DNA from: Lucinisca nassula | Taxonomy: Eukaryota; Mollusca; Bivalvia; Lucinida; Lucinidae | Reading direction: 5' to 3' | NCBI GenBank assembly: GCA_963580285.1 | Contig: OY757011.1 | Location: 199,409,644-199,473,643 of the forward strand | DNA length: 64,000 bases | Shown: piece after piece, positions 46,715-56,465 of the stretch | Position numbering within the stretch: position 1 is the stretch's first letter | Layout: each line of letters begins with the position of its first letter | The notes under the pieces: generated by a model | What the model saw: the letters and a program-made list of their open reading frames with translations, nothing else | Databases searched by the model: none | What the model was told of the DNA's origin: nothing | Position numbers and translations under genes: made by a program

Positions 46715-46889
46715 TAAAGTTTCATTACAACCAAACAGCTGTCTAAGAAAAGCGTCCCCCCTATCGAATGCTGAATTCCGCCACAGCAAATTTATGATGC
46801 CCCACATAAATTTGTCCCCCAATTCAGCAAGTCAACATTTTTATGAATATAGCCTTTTTATCCTTGTCCTGTTATTCTAACTACATATT

Positions 46890-48047
46890 AGGATTTTACA
46901 TTTGGGAAGAAGGGTCTGTAACAAATTGATTGACTACTTCCTCAAATGTATTTAAAACTAGACAAAAGTGCCCAGTGGGGCACGTATACCCCCGGCCAGT
47001 GCCGAACTACAAAGGGAAATAACTCTAAAAGGCCTGACCCCTTGGCCCTTATTTTCTTTCCCACAATACAAGTAGTCATACTGATCATGTGTGCAAAATT
47101 TCAAGTTTCTATGTGAAGCAGTTCCTGAGATATCTTTGACACAAAATAACTGTTTACGGACAGACAGACGGAAAAGACAAAAACTATATACCCCCATGGC
47201 ATACGCCGGGGGTATAAATATGATATTGCCGACAGCAGTGAGATGAACCCTATCCGTCTTAAATAGCCCTGTTGTATTGAAATCGAGCACATGCTTGATT
47301 GTTCGGTCACTACATTTAAAGCAGGCTGTCTACCCGATTGGTTTATACGCCTCCTTTGATCCAGCTTTTAAAGCCCTTCATGAGTGTTGTCCGCCCCCAG
47401 CCACGACTGACAATTAGGGAGGATGTCTGATCATACCGTTTGGGCTTCGGGATAGATAGAAGCCATGTATGCAAATTAGCTTTTAAAAGTCTTTAAGAAG
47501 TTTGCTTTGGGACCACTCAACAAGGTTGTTGCCCCCGAAGTGAATAATTATCATCACAAGGGTTGAATGAAACTGCAGCAACCATTGGAGCTTGGTGTCG
47601 TAGTGATACCAGTGCACCGCTTTACCCTAATAAAAATTTTAGCTAACAATCACTGCATTAGCTGGAGGTCTGAGAGCTGATAGATACACTGTCAGCAAGG
47701 TGTGAAACCAGGGAATCACCGATAAGCAATATATCTGTAACAGACAATTTAAAAACGTATGTACCATGTTACCGCCCCAGTTTTCCATCAACCAAGTTCT
47801 TTTATGGCTATACTAGAATACCCTTAGCTGCCAAATTAATAGCCCTTCCAATTCTAAAGGAATGTGCAGCATAAAGTTGCTTTGGAAGTCCTAATTTATT
47901 TTCTACAGCTGTCACAAGAATGCCACTGAGCTGACAGTGCTTTAATGAATAGCCATTCCGGAGGCAAAAGAAGTCTAGACTACCATCAGGCTTCCACATC
48001 ATATATTGTTTGACAACCAAGGCAACATATAGATGCATTGATTGCAA
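46890..48047 (-). pseudogene. DIRS-like tyrosine recombinase C terminus plus SGNH-hydrolase-like domain
   Basis: The minus strand first gives a tyrosine recombinase end (48047-47808): GYSLKHCQLSGILVTAVENK, then LYAAHSFRIGRAINLAAKGI, where HxxR is the conserved recombinase box (family form HSFRIGAATxAA). About 70 bp later follow ILLIGDSLV (SGNH block I, Gly-Asp-Ser), IIIHFGGNNLVEW (block III, GGNN in place of GxND) and GLFKTDRVHLTAVGN (block V, Asp-x-x-His), then NTFEEVVNQFVTDPSSQM-stop near 46893. Several frameshifts and stops; a core-less Helitron-like element (46958-47218) interrupts the C terminus. The order RT-YR-hydrolase fits DIRS/Ngaro-type retroelements. Confidence 0.72.
46958..47218 (+). 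mobile_element. Helitron-like element (family H-G), minimal copy
   Basis: 5' end actagacaaaagtgcccagt / ggggcacgtatacccccggc and 3' end acggacagacagacgg / tatacccccatggcatacgc / cgggggtata, with a single ~120 bp core between. It sits in the SGNH-like pseudogene between the codons for GNIIF and NTFEE. Confidence 0.82.
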
Positions 48048-48089
48048 GTGGGATGCACGATATTGTTGGAGGGCAGTTATGTCTCAACT

Positions 48090-48488
48090 AATTCTAAAGA
48101 TGAAGTATATATTTATGCAGTTTATTTATCTGATTAGAACTATCTCATCCAACATTACCCTGCGTGAGTGGGTATGTGTGATTAGAATGTGGTGTACTGC
48201 AAGGTGCAGTGCTCAGTACTCTACATTTTAATAAATGCATAAATTAAAATAAATAAATAAATACATACATAAATGGAAATATCTCATTAAACATTACCCT
48301 CCGTGAGTGGTAAGGTTGATCCGTAGATTTGAAAAGATTGTTGTGTACTGCAAGGTTCAGTGCTCGGCACTCTACATTTAATATGTCATGGAAATATCTC
48401 GATTAACATTGCCTTCCGTGACTTGGTAAGGTTGGTCTGTAATTTTGAATAGAATGTGGTGTACTGCAGGGTGCAGTTCCCAGTACAC
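48090..48488 (+). repeat. ~120 bp triplet repeat carrying a LINE RT motif
   Basis: Three copies (ends at 48236, 48382 and 48486) of aacattaccctccgtgagtg ... gtgtactgcaaggtgcagtg / ctcagtactctac. In frame this reads GVLQGAVLSTLHFN, like the GVPQGSVLGPLLF motif of LINE reverse transcriptases. Flanked by ataaataaat and, at 48490-48519, a ~30 nt T run. Confidence 0.6.
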
Positions 48489-48679
48489 TACTGTTTTTTT
48501 TTTTTTTTTTTTTTTTTATAAATCAAAAATAAATAACAGAAGATGCTCCAAAGATGGAAAAATTATCCACTGGACCACTGGTCTTATCTCATTACCTACA
48601 AAGTAGGCACCAAAACCGAGTTCAAACCCCTTACACGAATGGTGCAGTGCTGTAAGTCCTCATTTGACATCCAGAACCG

Positions 48680-49200
48680 GTCATGAGAAACGGAAATACC
48701 ATAATTTTTTTTTTTTTTTTTTTTTTTTTGAAAATTGTACCCGAAGTTCAAATTCCTTCATATCTGCTGTGATGCGAAGGTGACAGTCTATCTTTGATAA
48801 ACCACATGTAGCATTCATAAATTGCCCACAAAATGGACTCCCCAGTACCAAGCAGGAAACTGTCAAGATAACACATGAATCGTCCCTCAGAAACATGTCT
48901 AGCTACCCAGAATTCCAAAAAAGTAGCGACAGTCTCGAAAGTCTGGCGTGCTATGCTGCAACCAAATGGCATTGCTTAAACAAAATAAAACTTCCCGTCA
49001 AGCTTGAATCTGAGCTGATCAGAGTCTAAAGGAGAGACGAGTAATAGCCCAAATTTTCCTTTTATATCGGAATTTACCAAAAGGCAACCACAGCCTTAAG
49101 CTTGTACAATTTGCACAATACAATATACAAGACCTAACGGTGATATGTGCAGAGTTCATAGCGGACAAGAGTCAAAAGGTCCAGCCACTCTGTCTGCTTT

Positions 49201-49202
<2 letters not shown>
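48680..49202 (-). pseudogene. DIRS-like reverse transcriptase fragment
   Basis: Minus strand: KADRVAGPFDSCP, TLHISPLGLV, SDIKGKFGLLLV, LRFKLDGKFYFV, MPFGCSIARQTFETVATFLE, RFMCYLDSFLLG. These follow the DIRS RT order (AGPF, SPLGLV, DIKSAF, FPFGCSxSCxTFE, YLDDFL). The catalytic YLDD is YLDS, and stops interrupt it, so it is dead. T runs bound it at 48706-48729 and 49203-49231. It precedes the recombinase remnant in the same orientation. Confidence 0.78.
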
Positions 49203-49231
<29 letters not shown>

Positions 49232-49235
<4 letters not shown>

Positions 49236-51190
49236 TGTCTGGCTTGATATTGGCAGACTCATATCGAATCAGATGAGGTTTGTGGCTTCAAATATGTTTT
49301 GAAAGTCAATAAAATTACCTTTAGAAATTATATATTGTTTGTGGTCATTGAATTCCCAATATATGTTTAATTGACAGGTTACTATCGATAATACCGGTAT
49401 ATCACACCTGTGATTCAAGCGGCTATGTCCGGCTCAAAAGTAGGTCGGGTTTTCATAAATAAACTAACATTCGACAACACATGGTCATTTGCATATTCAA
49501 AATTAACATAGCTGGTCAGCCGAGCCGTCAAGCTATCCCGCAATGCCTGCGCTGTTTAAATCTGACAACCCAAACTGACGCTATTATACCCGAAAGTCGA
49601 GGCATAATCCCTTCAAAAATATAAAGAAAATTCTAAAAGCGCATTTACTTAAAATATGGTATTTTAAGTTAATTTAGCGTTACACAATGAGTGCCAAAGG
49701 TCATGACCCCTGTGGAAATTCCCCAGTCAGTTTGTAAATATCGGCCACCATCTTGTCTACAATCTATCTACAGATAAATTCCCAAGATTTGCACTCAAAA
49801 TAAACAGATACCGGGCGTCCCTGTGGTACAAAATATATAAGGACGATCGGCGTGAAGTCACTTCCACTGAGGTCCGCCGTTTTCGGAGGTTCAAACAAAG
49901 GTATTCTGCTATATGACCTTACCAAATGTACACAAGAAATATTTTCAATCAGTCCCACACCTCTGGCAAAGATTTTGCTTTTAAAACTGTTCAAAAATGA
50001 TCAAATTTTAGCAATAAAAACCGAAGCTTTCACCTCCACCAAATGAGAAACTGGCGGGAAAGATATCCGTTCTTTGTTTCTTTTTACTGAAGAGTTCCCT
50101 GCCACCGTCCTAATATTAGAAATCATATTTAGCCCTTTAATTTCTTCGCTGCATACTATTTATCTTCCATAATAACATTTTTTCCCAAGCTTTATAAGGT
50201 ACCAAAAACTCGCAGGGCCACCATTGTCACCCATGTATATTTTGCAATTAAAATGGCGATTTTTATGCCGCCGTAGTGTCACTTTTCCTAATATTTTCGT
50301 AACGGTGAACTGTCTTAGTTGTTGCTTTTTCCCTATTTAGTTGTACCTCGTCACTAACGCATTTTATCATTTCCGGTTGCAAAACGAAAGTACCGATAAT
50401 ATTATTGTTGTTCGAGGTCAACCAATGGAAATTCTTATATTATAGCTAAAGGACACCCTCTTCTTCTTTTATTATGAAACATATCTCAACCGAGTCCCGA
50501 CAACTTTCTCTTGCTGGATTTTTAGTTTTAGATTCCTCTTAAAAATACAACTTTCTTTTGCTGGATTTGAAAACGGAAAAGGAAGGTTTCCCTGAGCATG
50601 CGCAAGACGCCAAACCATAGTTTGGCCCTCAAGACGCTTGACTGCTGAATAACAAACACGGTGCAAGCGTCCAGTAACCTGGACCAACTGTCATGGTGGA
50701 TGACGAGATCGAAATTGCGATCAGACATTGTTTAAACCTAAATAATGAGAGGTCAAGCCACCCTGAAGCTGCAATCATGACACACTAATGACAGTCCATT
50801 CAATTTGTTCGCACCAAATAAATGGGATTATCATTTAGTTGATAATCCCTATTATTTGACAAAAAATAATTTCCAAGACCCAGAGTGTTAAAATAAGTCT
50901 TTGTTATGACACCCCCTTGGGGATTACAAAATGTGTGTATATTGGGCACAGTTTTCTAGAGTTTTGAGTCGCTTGACACGTTCAATAATTAGCACCTTCT
51001 CAACTGCAGTATTCTACATCCCTTTGTTGTGAAATTCACACCTCAGTGCAATAAACACCAATCACTGTTGATAGCATGATATACTGCAACGCTTCATTTA
51101 ATTATATACAAAAAGGCAAAAAATGGAATATTTTTATACAGAAGTGACTCTTCTAATTTACAAGCAGTCGTATTGTTTGGAATAATTTCC
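49232..51190. other. Interior of the 7.94 kb element, no gene recognised
   Basis: Low-repeat sequence. Mixed-GC stretch at 50560-50790 with a short plus-strand frame starting at 50693 (MVDDEIEIAIRHCLNLNNER...). Nothing matches a transposase I know. Confidence 0.45.
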
Positions 51191-51199
51191 TACAATTCA

Positions 51200-51850
51200 C
51201 ATTGAGGACCGTCTGCTCAGAGCTGCCAGTGCAGTCGCGCAGTCTGATCAGTTCCTTGTGTGCTGTACCGATAGCTAAGGGCCCAATGCTCCTTCGTGCA
51301 GCATGAGAAATCTCTACAATTTACATGTGCACCCTGCACAGACAGTCTGCTCAGGGCAGCCTGCACATTCGGGCAGTCTTATCAAAGTTCGTTGTGCTCC
51401 TTCGTGCAGCAAGTGAAATCTCTACAAAATACATGTGTGCCCTGCAAAGACCGTCTGCTCCGAGCAGCCTGCGCTTTGCGCACCCTATCAAATTTCGTTG
51501 TGCTCCTTCGTGCAGCAAGAGAAATCTATTCAATTTACATGTGCGCCCTGCACTGTCCGTCTGCTCAGAGCAGCGCAGCGCATTTTGTGCAGTCTTAACG
51601 AACTTTGCTGAATGCTCTAAGGATTGCTCTTTCGTCCAGGAAGAGAAATCTTTATAATTTTCATGTGCGCCCAGCATTGACCATTCACTCAGAGCAGCCT
51701 GCGCATTCGTGTAGTCTTATCAGTGTTCAATGTGCAATCTAAGGAAAGCTAAAAAAATTTCTGGTCAGACTATGGGTGCATTGGCGGGACTGATTCTTCG
51801 CGGGGACGCACATGTGCAATTGTAGGAAATTAATGCCTTGGCTCAAATTA
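51200..51850. mobile_element. MITE (family M1) with expanded 108 bp core
   Basis: About five tandem ~108 bp units (ccttcgtgcagcaagagaaa, tctacaatttacatgtgc, gtctgctcagagcagcctgc, gcagtcttatcaa) inside sequence related to the MITE at 5205-5444 (gcacatgtgcaattgtagga at the right). 108 is divisible by 3, so frames stay open on both strands; these are not genes. Confidence 0.7.
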
Positions 51851-53800
51851 AAGTTACGCATAGTTGCTTCCCTTACTTAGCTGTCAATCAAATATATATA
51901 TATAGATTCATGTTTTTCTTTCATTCATTATTACGTTAATAAAGTCAAATTTCTGAAACCAAAAAAAGTAATTACAGTTTCCAATATATTCAGGGGCTTG
52001 CTTGGTATCCAAAACTATCTGTTTATCGTTGAAGTCAGTCTAACAAGAATTTTTTGTAGTAAATTCGCGATTGTCATTAGATTTCGCGACCGCAAAACTT
52101 TGATAATGCTAGGAAAAATGTTGGAAGTTTTGTGTTCTGTTACATTACACCCACCCAGTTTTGATTTCATATTTCTGAGAAAAAAAAGTGCGTATTATAC
52201 ACGCCGAAATACGGTAAGTAAATTTCATAGTAGTTGATAGTTGATGTAAAATGTGTCAGTCACTGGACCAAAAATATAGGCCATGGTCACCTGGTCAAGG
52301 TATGTGCCAAATCAGTACAATGAGGAGAAGTACTATGCAAAGTTTGGTGGCTGTAGGCCATTTATTTTAGGACATATTGAACACTGACGTAAAAGTCGCT
52401 GGAGTGCATAATATAGCTTAAGGTCACCAGGTCAAGGTACCCACAGAGTCAGAAAATGTAGGAGAAGCACTATGCAAGGTTTGGTGGTTGTAGGCCTTAT
52501 AGTTAAGAAGATATGGAATGTCGACCTAAAATGTGTTTAAGTCAATGGAGTGCAAAAACAATTAGGTCAAGGTCACCAAGTCAAGGTACCTGCATAGTCA
52601 GTACATCTAGGAGAACCATTTTGCAAGATTCGGTGGTTGCAGGCCTTTTATTTGAGAAGATCTGGAACATTGACGCAAATTGTGTCAAAGTCTATGGAGC
52701 GTAAAATATAGGTCAAGGTCACCAGGTCAAGGTACCTGCAGAATCGGTACATCCAGGAGCAGCATTATGCAAGCTTTGATGGTTGTAGGCCTTCTATTTG
52801 CAGAGATCTGGAACTTCGACATAAAAATTTGTCAAAGTCGCTGGAGCGTAAAATATAGGTCAAGGTACCTGCAGAGTCAGTACATCTAGGAGAAGCACTA
52901 TGCAAGATTAGATGGTTGTGGGCCTTTTGTTTGAGGTGATCTGGAACTTCGACGTAAAATGTGTCAAAGTCAGTGGAGCGTAAAATATAGGTCAAGGTCA
53001 CCATGTCAAGGTACCTGCAGAGTCAATACATCTAGGAGACACACTATTCAAGATTTTATTGGTGTAGGCCTTTTATTTGAAGTCTGAAACATTGACGTAA
53101 TTTGCGTCAAACTCACTGAAGCGTAAAATATTGGCCAAGGTCACCAAGTCAAGGTGCTTGCCTAGTAAGGAACTCAGGGTGATGTTTCATGAAAGGTTTG
53201 ATGGTTGTTTAGTCTTATAGTTGATTACAATACAAACTTCGACGTAAATGTCGAACTTCGATGTAATGGTAAAAGTCACTGGAGCGCAAAATATAGGTCA
53301 AATTCACCAGGTCAAGGTGCTTACAAAGTGAGGTCTATGAGATGTTTCATGTAAGGTTTGATGGTAGCTGAGGTTTGTAAAATAAAAACTTTGACGTAAA
53401 TGTCGAACTTCGACGTAATGGTCAAAGTCACTAGGTCAAGGTGCTTACAAAGTTAGAAGGTCTATGAGATGTTTCATGTAAGGTTTGATGGTAGCTGAAG
53501 TCTGTAAATAAAAACTTTGACGTAAATGTTGAACTTCGACGTAAATGTCGAACTTCGACATAATGGTCAAAGTCACTGGAGCGCAAAATATAGGTCAAAA
53601 TCACCAGGTCAAGGTGCTTACAAAGTGAAAAGGTCTATGAGATGTTTCATGTAAGGTTTGATGGTAGCTGAGGTTTGTAAAATAAAACTTTGATGTAAAT
53701 GTCGAACTTCGAAGTAAATGTTAACAGACGGACGGACGAAAGGACGCACGCACGGAAAATCAGACGCCTATGTCACACCCTGCTACAAGCAGGTGCGACA

Positions 53801-54287
53801 ATAAGATCTGCTAATTTCTACTTCTCAGAAGATTTGTTTGTTTTGGTTTAGATTTAAACAACCCAGTCAACACTATTTGGGTCATGTCAAGCTGACCACA
53901 GAAGAAAATGCTTTCTATTAGCCCTTAAGACATGAATCACAACAATTGTCATCTGCTTTTTGGTCTGCTGGTTACTTTAAACCTCAAGGAGCAAATTCTT
54001 TTCTTTTGGAGATGCTCTGAATGAAAACTGAAAAAAATTGAGCCAACATATCAGAAAAGGGCATTATGCTTTCTCCATTTTATTTTCTTCAAACACATGT
54101 GCACAGCAAACTATTTAATAGAGCTAGAGGCATGACTTCTTGTACGAAGTTACTTCAAGGTCTTTTGACTAGTACAATTCTGCGAGCAGCAAAGCCTCTG
54201 GCCAGACTGTGCTTATGTGCAGGCTTGTCTGAGTCTTTACTGGTGGTGTTTGTAGTAAGTACCCATTTCTCAGGAGCTGGCTGAAAA
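53801..54287. other. Intron with SINE tail and decayed MITEs
   Basis: SINE tail-like gtcaacactatttgggtcat near 53870, a piece of T4-like MITE (agcccttaagacatgaatca) and an M1-like stretch to 54270. No gene. Confidence 0.5.
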
Positions 54288-54289
54288 TA

Positions 54290-54495
54290 CAGTAAAATTC
54301 CTGTATTAAGACCACCTTTGGGACTGTTCAAAAGTGGTCTTTAAGACCACTTTTGAAGAGTTCCAAAGGTGGTCTCTGACCAGATGACACTGCATGCAGA
54401 AAACACAAAAAAATAACTGTGATAAGCATTTAAAAGCAGAATTGGTCTTAATTTTAAGTGGTCTTAATAGTGGAATTTCTAGGGGAATTTCACTG
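54290..54495. mobile_element. Mariner-type MITE (family M2)
   Basis: TA-flanked, cagtaaaattcctgtattaa ... gggaatttcactg; palindrome ggactgttcaaaagtggtct / aagaccacttttgaagagtt. Confidence 0.82.
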
Positions 54496-54504
54496 TATTG
54501 TCTT

Positions 54505-54803
54505 TGGCCTCCGCCCATCTGGGCTTGAAGAAATATATGGGCTGCATGATGCTTCCACGCAGAACTGAAACCGACCCCCACACGAGAACTGGTAAACTGC
54601 TTAGGGGACATAAGCCTGCCCAGGCAAAGCGGTGCGAGTCGGCCCGCCCATGCTCATAAACCCTACTGGTTTCATTGGGCGGCAGGGCTTGAGATGTCAT
54701 TTCATCTCAATGTCGGGTAAAAGACCCACAAAATTGGAAACAACGTCTCCAAAATGACCTTTACAGTGTTGATGGGGACTTCAAACCTCAAATCAAACAA
54801 ACA
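54505..54803 (+). mobile_element. SINE (family S4), full length
   Basis: From ggcctccgcccatctgggct through ccgacccccacacgagaact to cagtgttgatggggacttca and the aatcaaacaaaca tail. The 3' segment gtgttga-c-ggg-c-gttaaac is shared with S1. Its end is ~27 bp from the exon a donor. Confidence 0.85.
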
Positions 54804-54830
54804 CTGTATTGTACAACTGTGTGTACTTAC

Positions 54831-54932
54831 AGCATACATGAGGTGGCTTCTCCTTCTGACATACTTCTTTCTTTCTTTCTCTGCTTTCTCCTTCTGTGCC
54901 AGCTGATGATAGTACTCTAGTAAACGACTGAT
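54831..54932 (-). CDS. DCTN4: DCTN4 exon a (first seen here)
   Basis: 102 nt, 34 codons, phase 0 at both ends. Minus-strand acceptor ttgttctag before ATCAGTCG; donor GCT/gtaagtac. It encodes ISRLLEYYHQLAQKEK followed by a lysine/arginine-rich stretch (KAEKERKKYVRRRSHLMYA). This matches the charged helix of vertebrate p62 that begins near residue 144, after the N-terminal zinc-binding region. The next exon supplies ASMDKYGL, completing the conserved 'xxDKYGL' block. A SINE tail ends about 27 bp into the downstream intron. Confidence 0.93.
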
Positions 54933-54968
54933 CTAGAACAACAAAACACATCAAGAAATAAACTAAAA

Positions 54969-55114
54969 CTAGAAATGTGTCCAAGTGACATGGATGCCCC
55001 CACCTGCTAGCTGTGACACTGATGCAAATCTATTATGCAAATTGTTAATGCCATCTTGTACGCCCATGGAGACAGACGGACAGGGGTAACACTATTGGGG
55101 GAGGCATAATAAAA
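54969..55114 (+). mobile_element. Helitron-like element (family H-F), core-less 146 bp copy
   Basis: Begins ctagaaatgtgtccaagtga / catggatgcccccacc and ends gacagacggacaggggtaac / attgggggaggcataata: both ends of the family joined with almost no body. It lies ~40 bp upstream of DCTN4 exon a. Confidence 0.8.
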
Positions 55115-55185
55115 GCACTGCTAGCCCCGGTGGGTGTAATGTGAGTGTAAGCTGGTAAAAAAGTCTTGAACTGACGTTTATGTTT

Positions 55186-55485
55186 GTTTGTTTGATTTGA
55201 GGTTTAACGTCCCCGTCAACGCTGTAAAGGTCATTTTGGAGACGTTGCTTCCAATTTTGTGGGACTATTACCCGACACTGAGATGAAATGACATCTCAAG
55301 CCCTGTCACCCAATGAAACCAATAGGGTTTATTAGCATGGGCGGTGTGCCTCGCACTGCGGTTCCTGGACAGGCTTAGATCCTCTAAGCGGTTTACCAGT
55401 ACTAGTGTGCGGGCCGGATTCAGCTCTGCGTGGAAGCATCATGCAGCCCATATATTTCTTCAAGCCCCTATGGGTGGGGGCCGGA
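55186..55485 (-). mobile_element. SINE (family S4), full length, inverted
   Basis: Plus strand: gtttgatttgaggtttaacg ... gagatgaaatgacatctcaa ... gcgtggaagcatcatgcagc ... tgggtgggggcc. Forms an inverted pair with the copy at 54505-54803. Confidence 0.87.
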
Positions 55486-55768
55486 ACTGACGTTTAACTT
55501 TTAAATTCCAGTATTTTAAGCAAACAATGAAGACCAAGATCAAATGCCATGTTCCGTGGTATCTGATCTGGGTCTACACTGTTTGCCAATGTCCCCGCAC
55601 ACAAGCTCAGTCCAGATACCATACAGGAAATAGGGACAAGAATCACATGGCCATTAATAACCATTACCCTGGATTTCTTTCAAGCCCCAGTCATGCAGAC
55701 ATTAGTAACATAACTCAGACTGAAATAGCAACTCTTTTATCAACTCAAAATTGCACAACTAACCATTA

Positions 55769-56039
55769 CGCAAACATGCCTATACAAATACATTGCCACC
55801 TTTATCGCCGGAAAAATGAAAATTTTATGATGAAAAATTGTGATATTTTTCTTATTTCTGCTCAAAATATAGATTGTGGGCACTCGTTAGAACCGCCTCG
55901 TTCGAGGCGGTTCTAACGAGTACCCACAATCTATATTTTAGAGCAGAAATAAGAAAAATAAGGAATACCCTCAGAAATCCCAGTTTTACTATATGAAAGT
56001 GGGGTTCAAGGGGGTTAAAATTATATAGGCATGTTTTCG
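55769..56039. mobile_element. Palindromic MITE (family P1), best copy
   Basis: TIRs cgcaaacatgcctata (left) and the complement cgaaaacatgcctata (right). The core 55844-55960 is a 117 bp inverted repeat with ~57 bp arms, a 2 nt centre and two mismatches (tagattgtgggcactcgtta / gaaccgcctcg). Confidence 0.88.
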
Positions 56040-56465
56040 TGATGCTCTGACTGAGCAGGACACTCAGTCTTATTAAGTGAAACAAAGTGCAGGATGTATT
56101 AAACAAATTACCAGTTTTGGCCTGCAGATTTGCAGTGACTAAATTTTATGACCTTTCTCCAACAAAGGGATCAAACCCACAAGCTCCTGGTCTATAGTCA
56201 ATGATAAATCAGACTGAAAACTTTTCTTTAAAAAAAAAAATAATAATTTGCTTTGTCAAAAAGGTCTTCTCTCGAAACACACTCCTTTTTTGAAAGGGCA
56301 AGTTTATATGAAAACAAACAGGAAGTTCCCAAGTTGTCTTCCCTGTGTATGCTTGCAGTGTCCACTCTTCTTAAGTGTAGTCCTTTGTGAGAAGGGAGGT
56401 AAAACAAGGTGCCCCTTATGAGTAGACAGGCATAAAACAGAGCGGCTTATGAGTTGGGAGTTAAA
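56040..56465. other. 5' flank of the exon series, nothing recognised
   Basis: A plus-strand reading of ggtataagtt-like sequence gives no long frame; no DCTN4 exon (the segment encoding ...GGWQEPENPHTQR in vertebrates) was found here or further right. Confidence 0.45.

Larger units (their letters stand above)
44275..52214. mobile_element. Large TIR element, 7.94 kb, TA-flanked
   Basis: Left end ccgtattttgccatgtataa / cacgcac; right end as complement ccgtatttcggcgtgtataa / tacgcac; TA on both outer sides. The ends are alike for at least 27 bp and the pair sits exactly at the break of the surrounding Helitron-like element, which supports a single insertion. It contains a foldback element, two arrays, a DIRS-like remnant and a LINE-like repeat; no transposase of its own was recognised, so it may be decayed or have lost it. 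Superfamily uncertain (mariner-like by TA only). Confidence 0.62.
44194..53800 (+). mobile_element. Helitron-like element (family H-B) split by a 7.94 kb insertion
   Basis: 5' part 44194-44272 (caagaattccacagaaggcg, gtcgcacctgctgggggc); 3' part 52217-53800 with ~145 bp units (gtcaaggtcaccaggtcaag, gcaaggtttggtggttgtag, aacttcgacgtaaatgtcg), then acggacggacgaaaggacgc and the hairpin gtcacaccctgct ... agcaggtgcgac. Removing 44275-52214 rejoins ttattaat|TA|agtaaattt. Confidence 0.75.
6180..54932 (-). other. DCTN4: DCTN4 gene (dynactin subunit 4, p62), internal part: 7 exons
   Basis: Seven minus-strand exons form the middle of dynactin subunit 4 (p62), a pointed-end-complex subunit of dynactin, the cytoplasmic dynein cofactor. 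Lengths in order of translation are 102, 71, 113, 110, 74, 157 and 101 nt. Phases match at every junction (0, 2, 1, 0, 2, 0) and the joined frame has no stop. Identification rests on recalled vertebrate p62: [37 protein letters not shown] then [13 protein letters not shown], and IPEIRVMQTPELRFKKDTKV each line up in the right order. The N-terminal cysteine-rich part (~143 residues) and the C-terminal ~80 residues were not found; the gene should continue beyond both ends. Introns are 1.1 to 15.4 kb and almost wholly repeats. Confidence 0.93.

Noticed and set aside
51296..51677. Overlapping 100-110 codon frames on both strands
   Set aside because: Products of a 108 bp tandem array; open on both strands for the same reason.
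55527..55916. 129-codon plus-strand frame
   Set aside because: Runs across a hairpin core and into the P1 palindrome; no domain or splice support.
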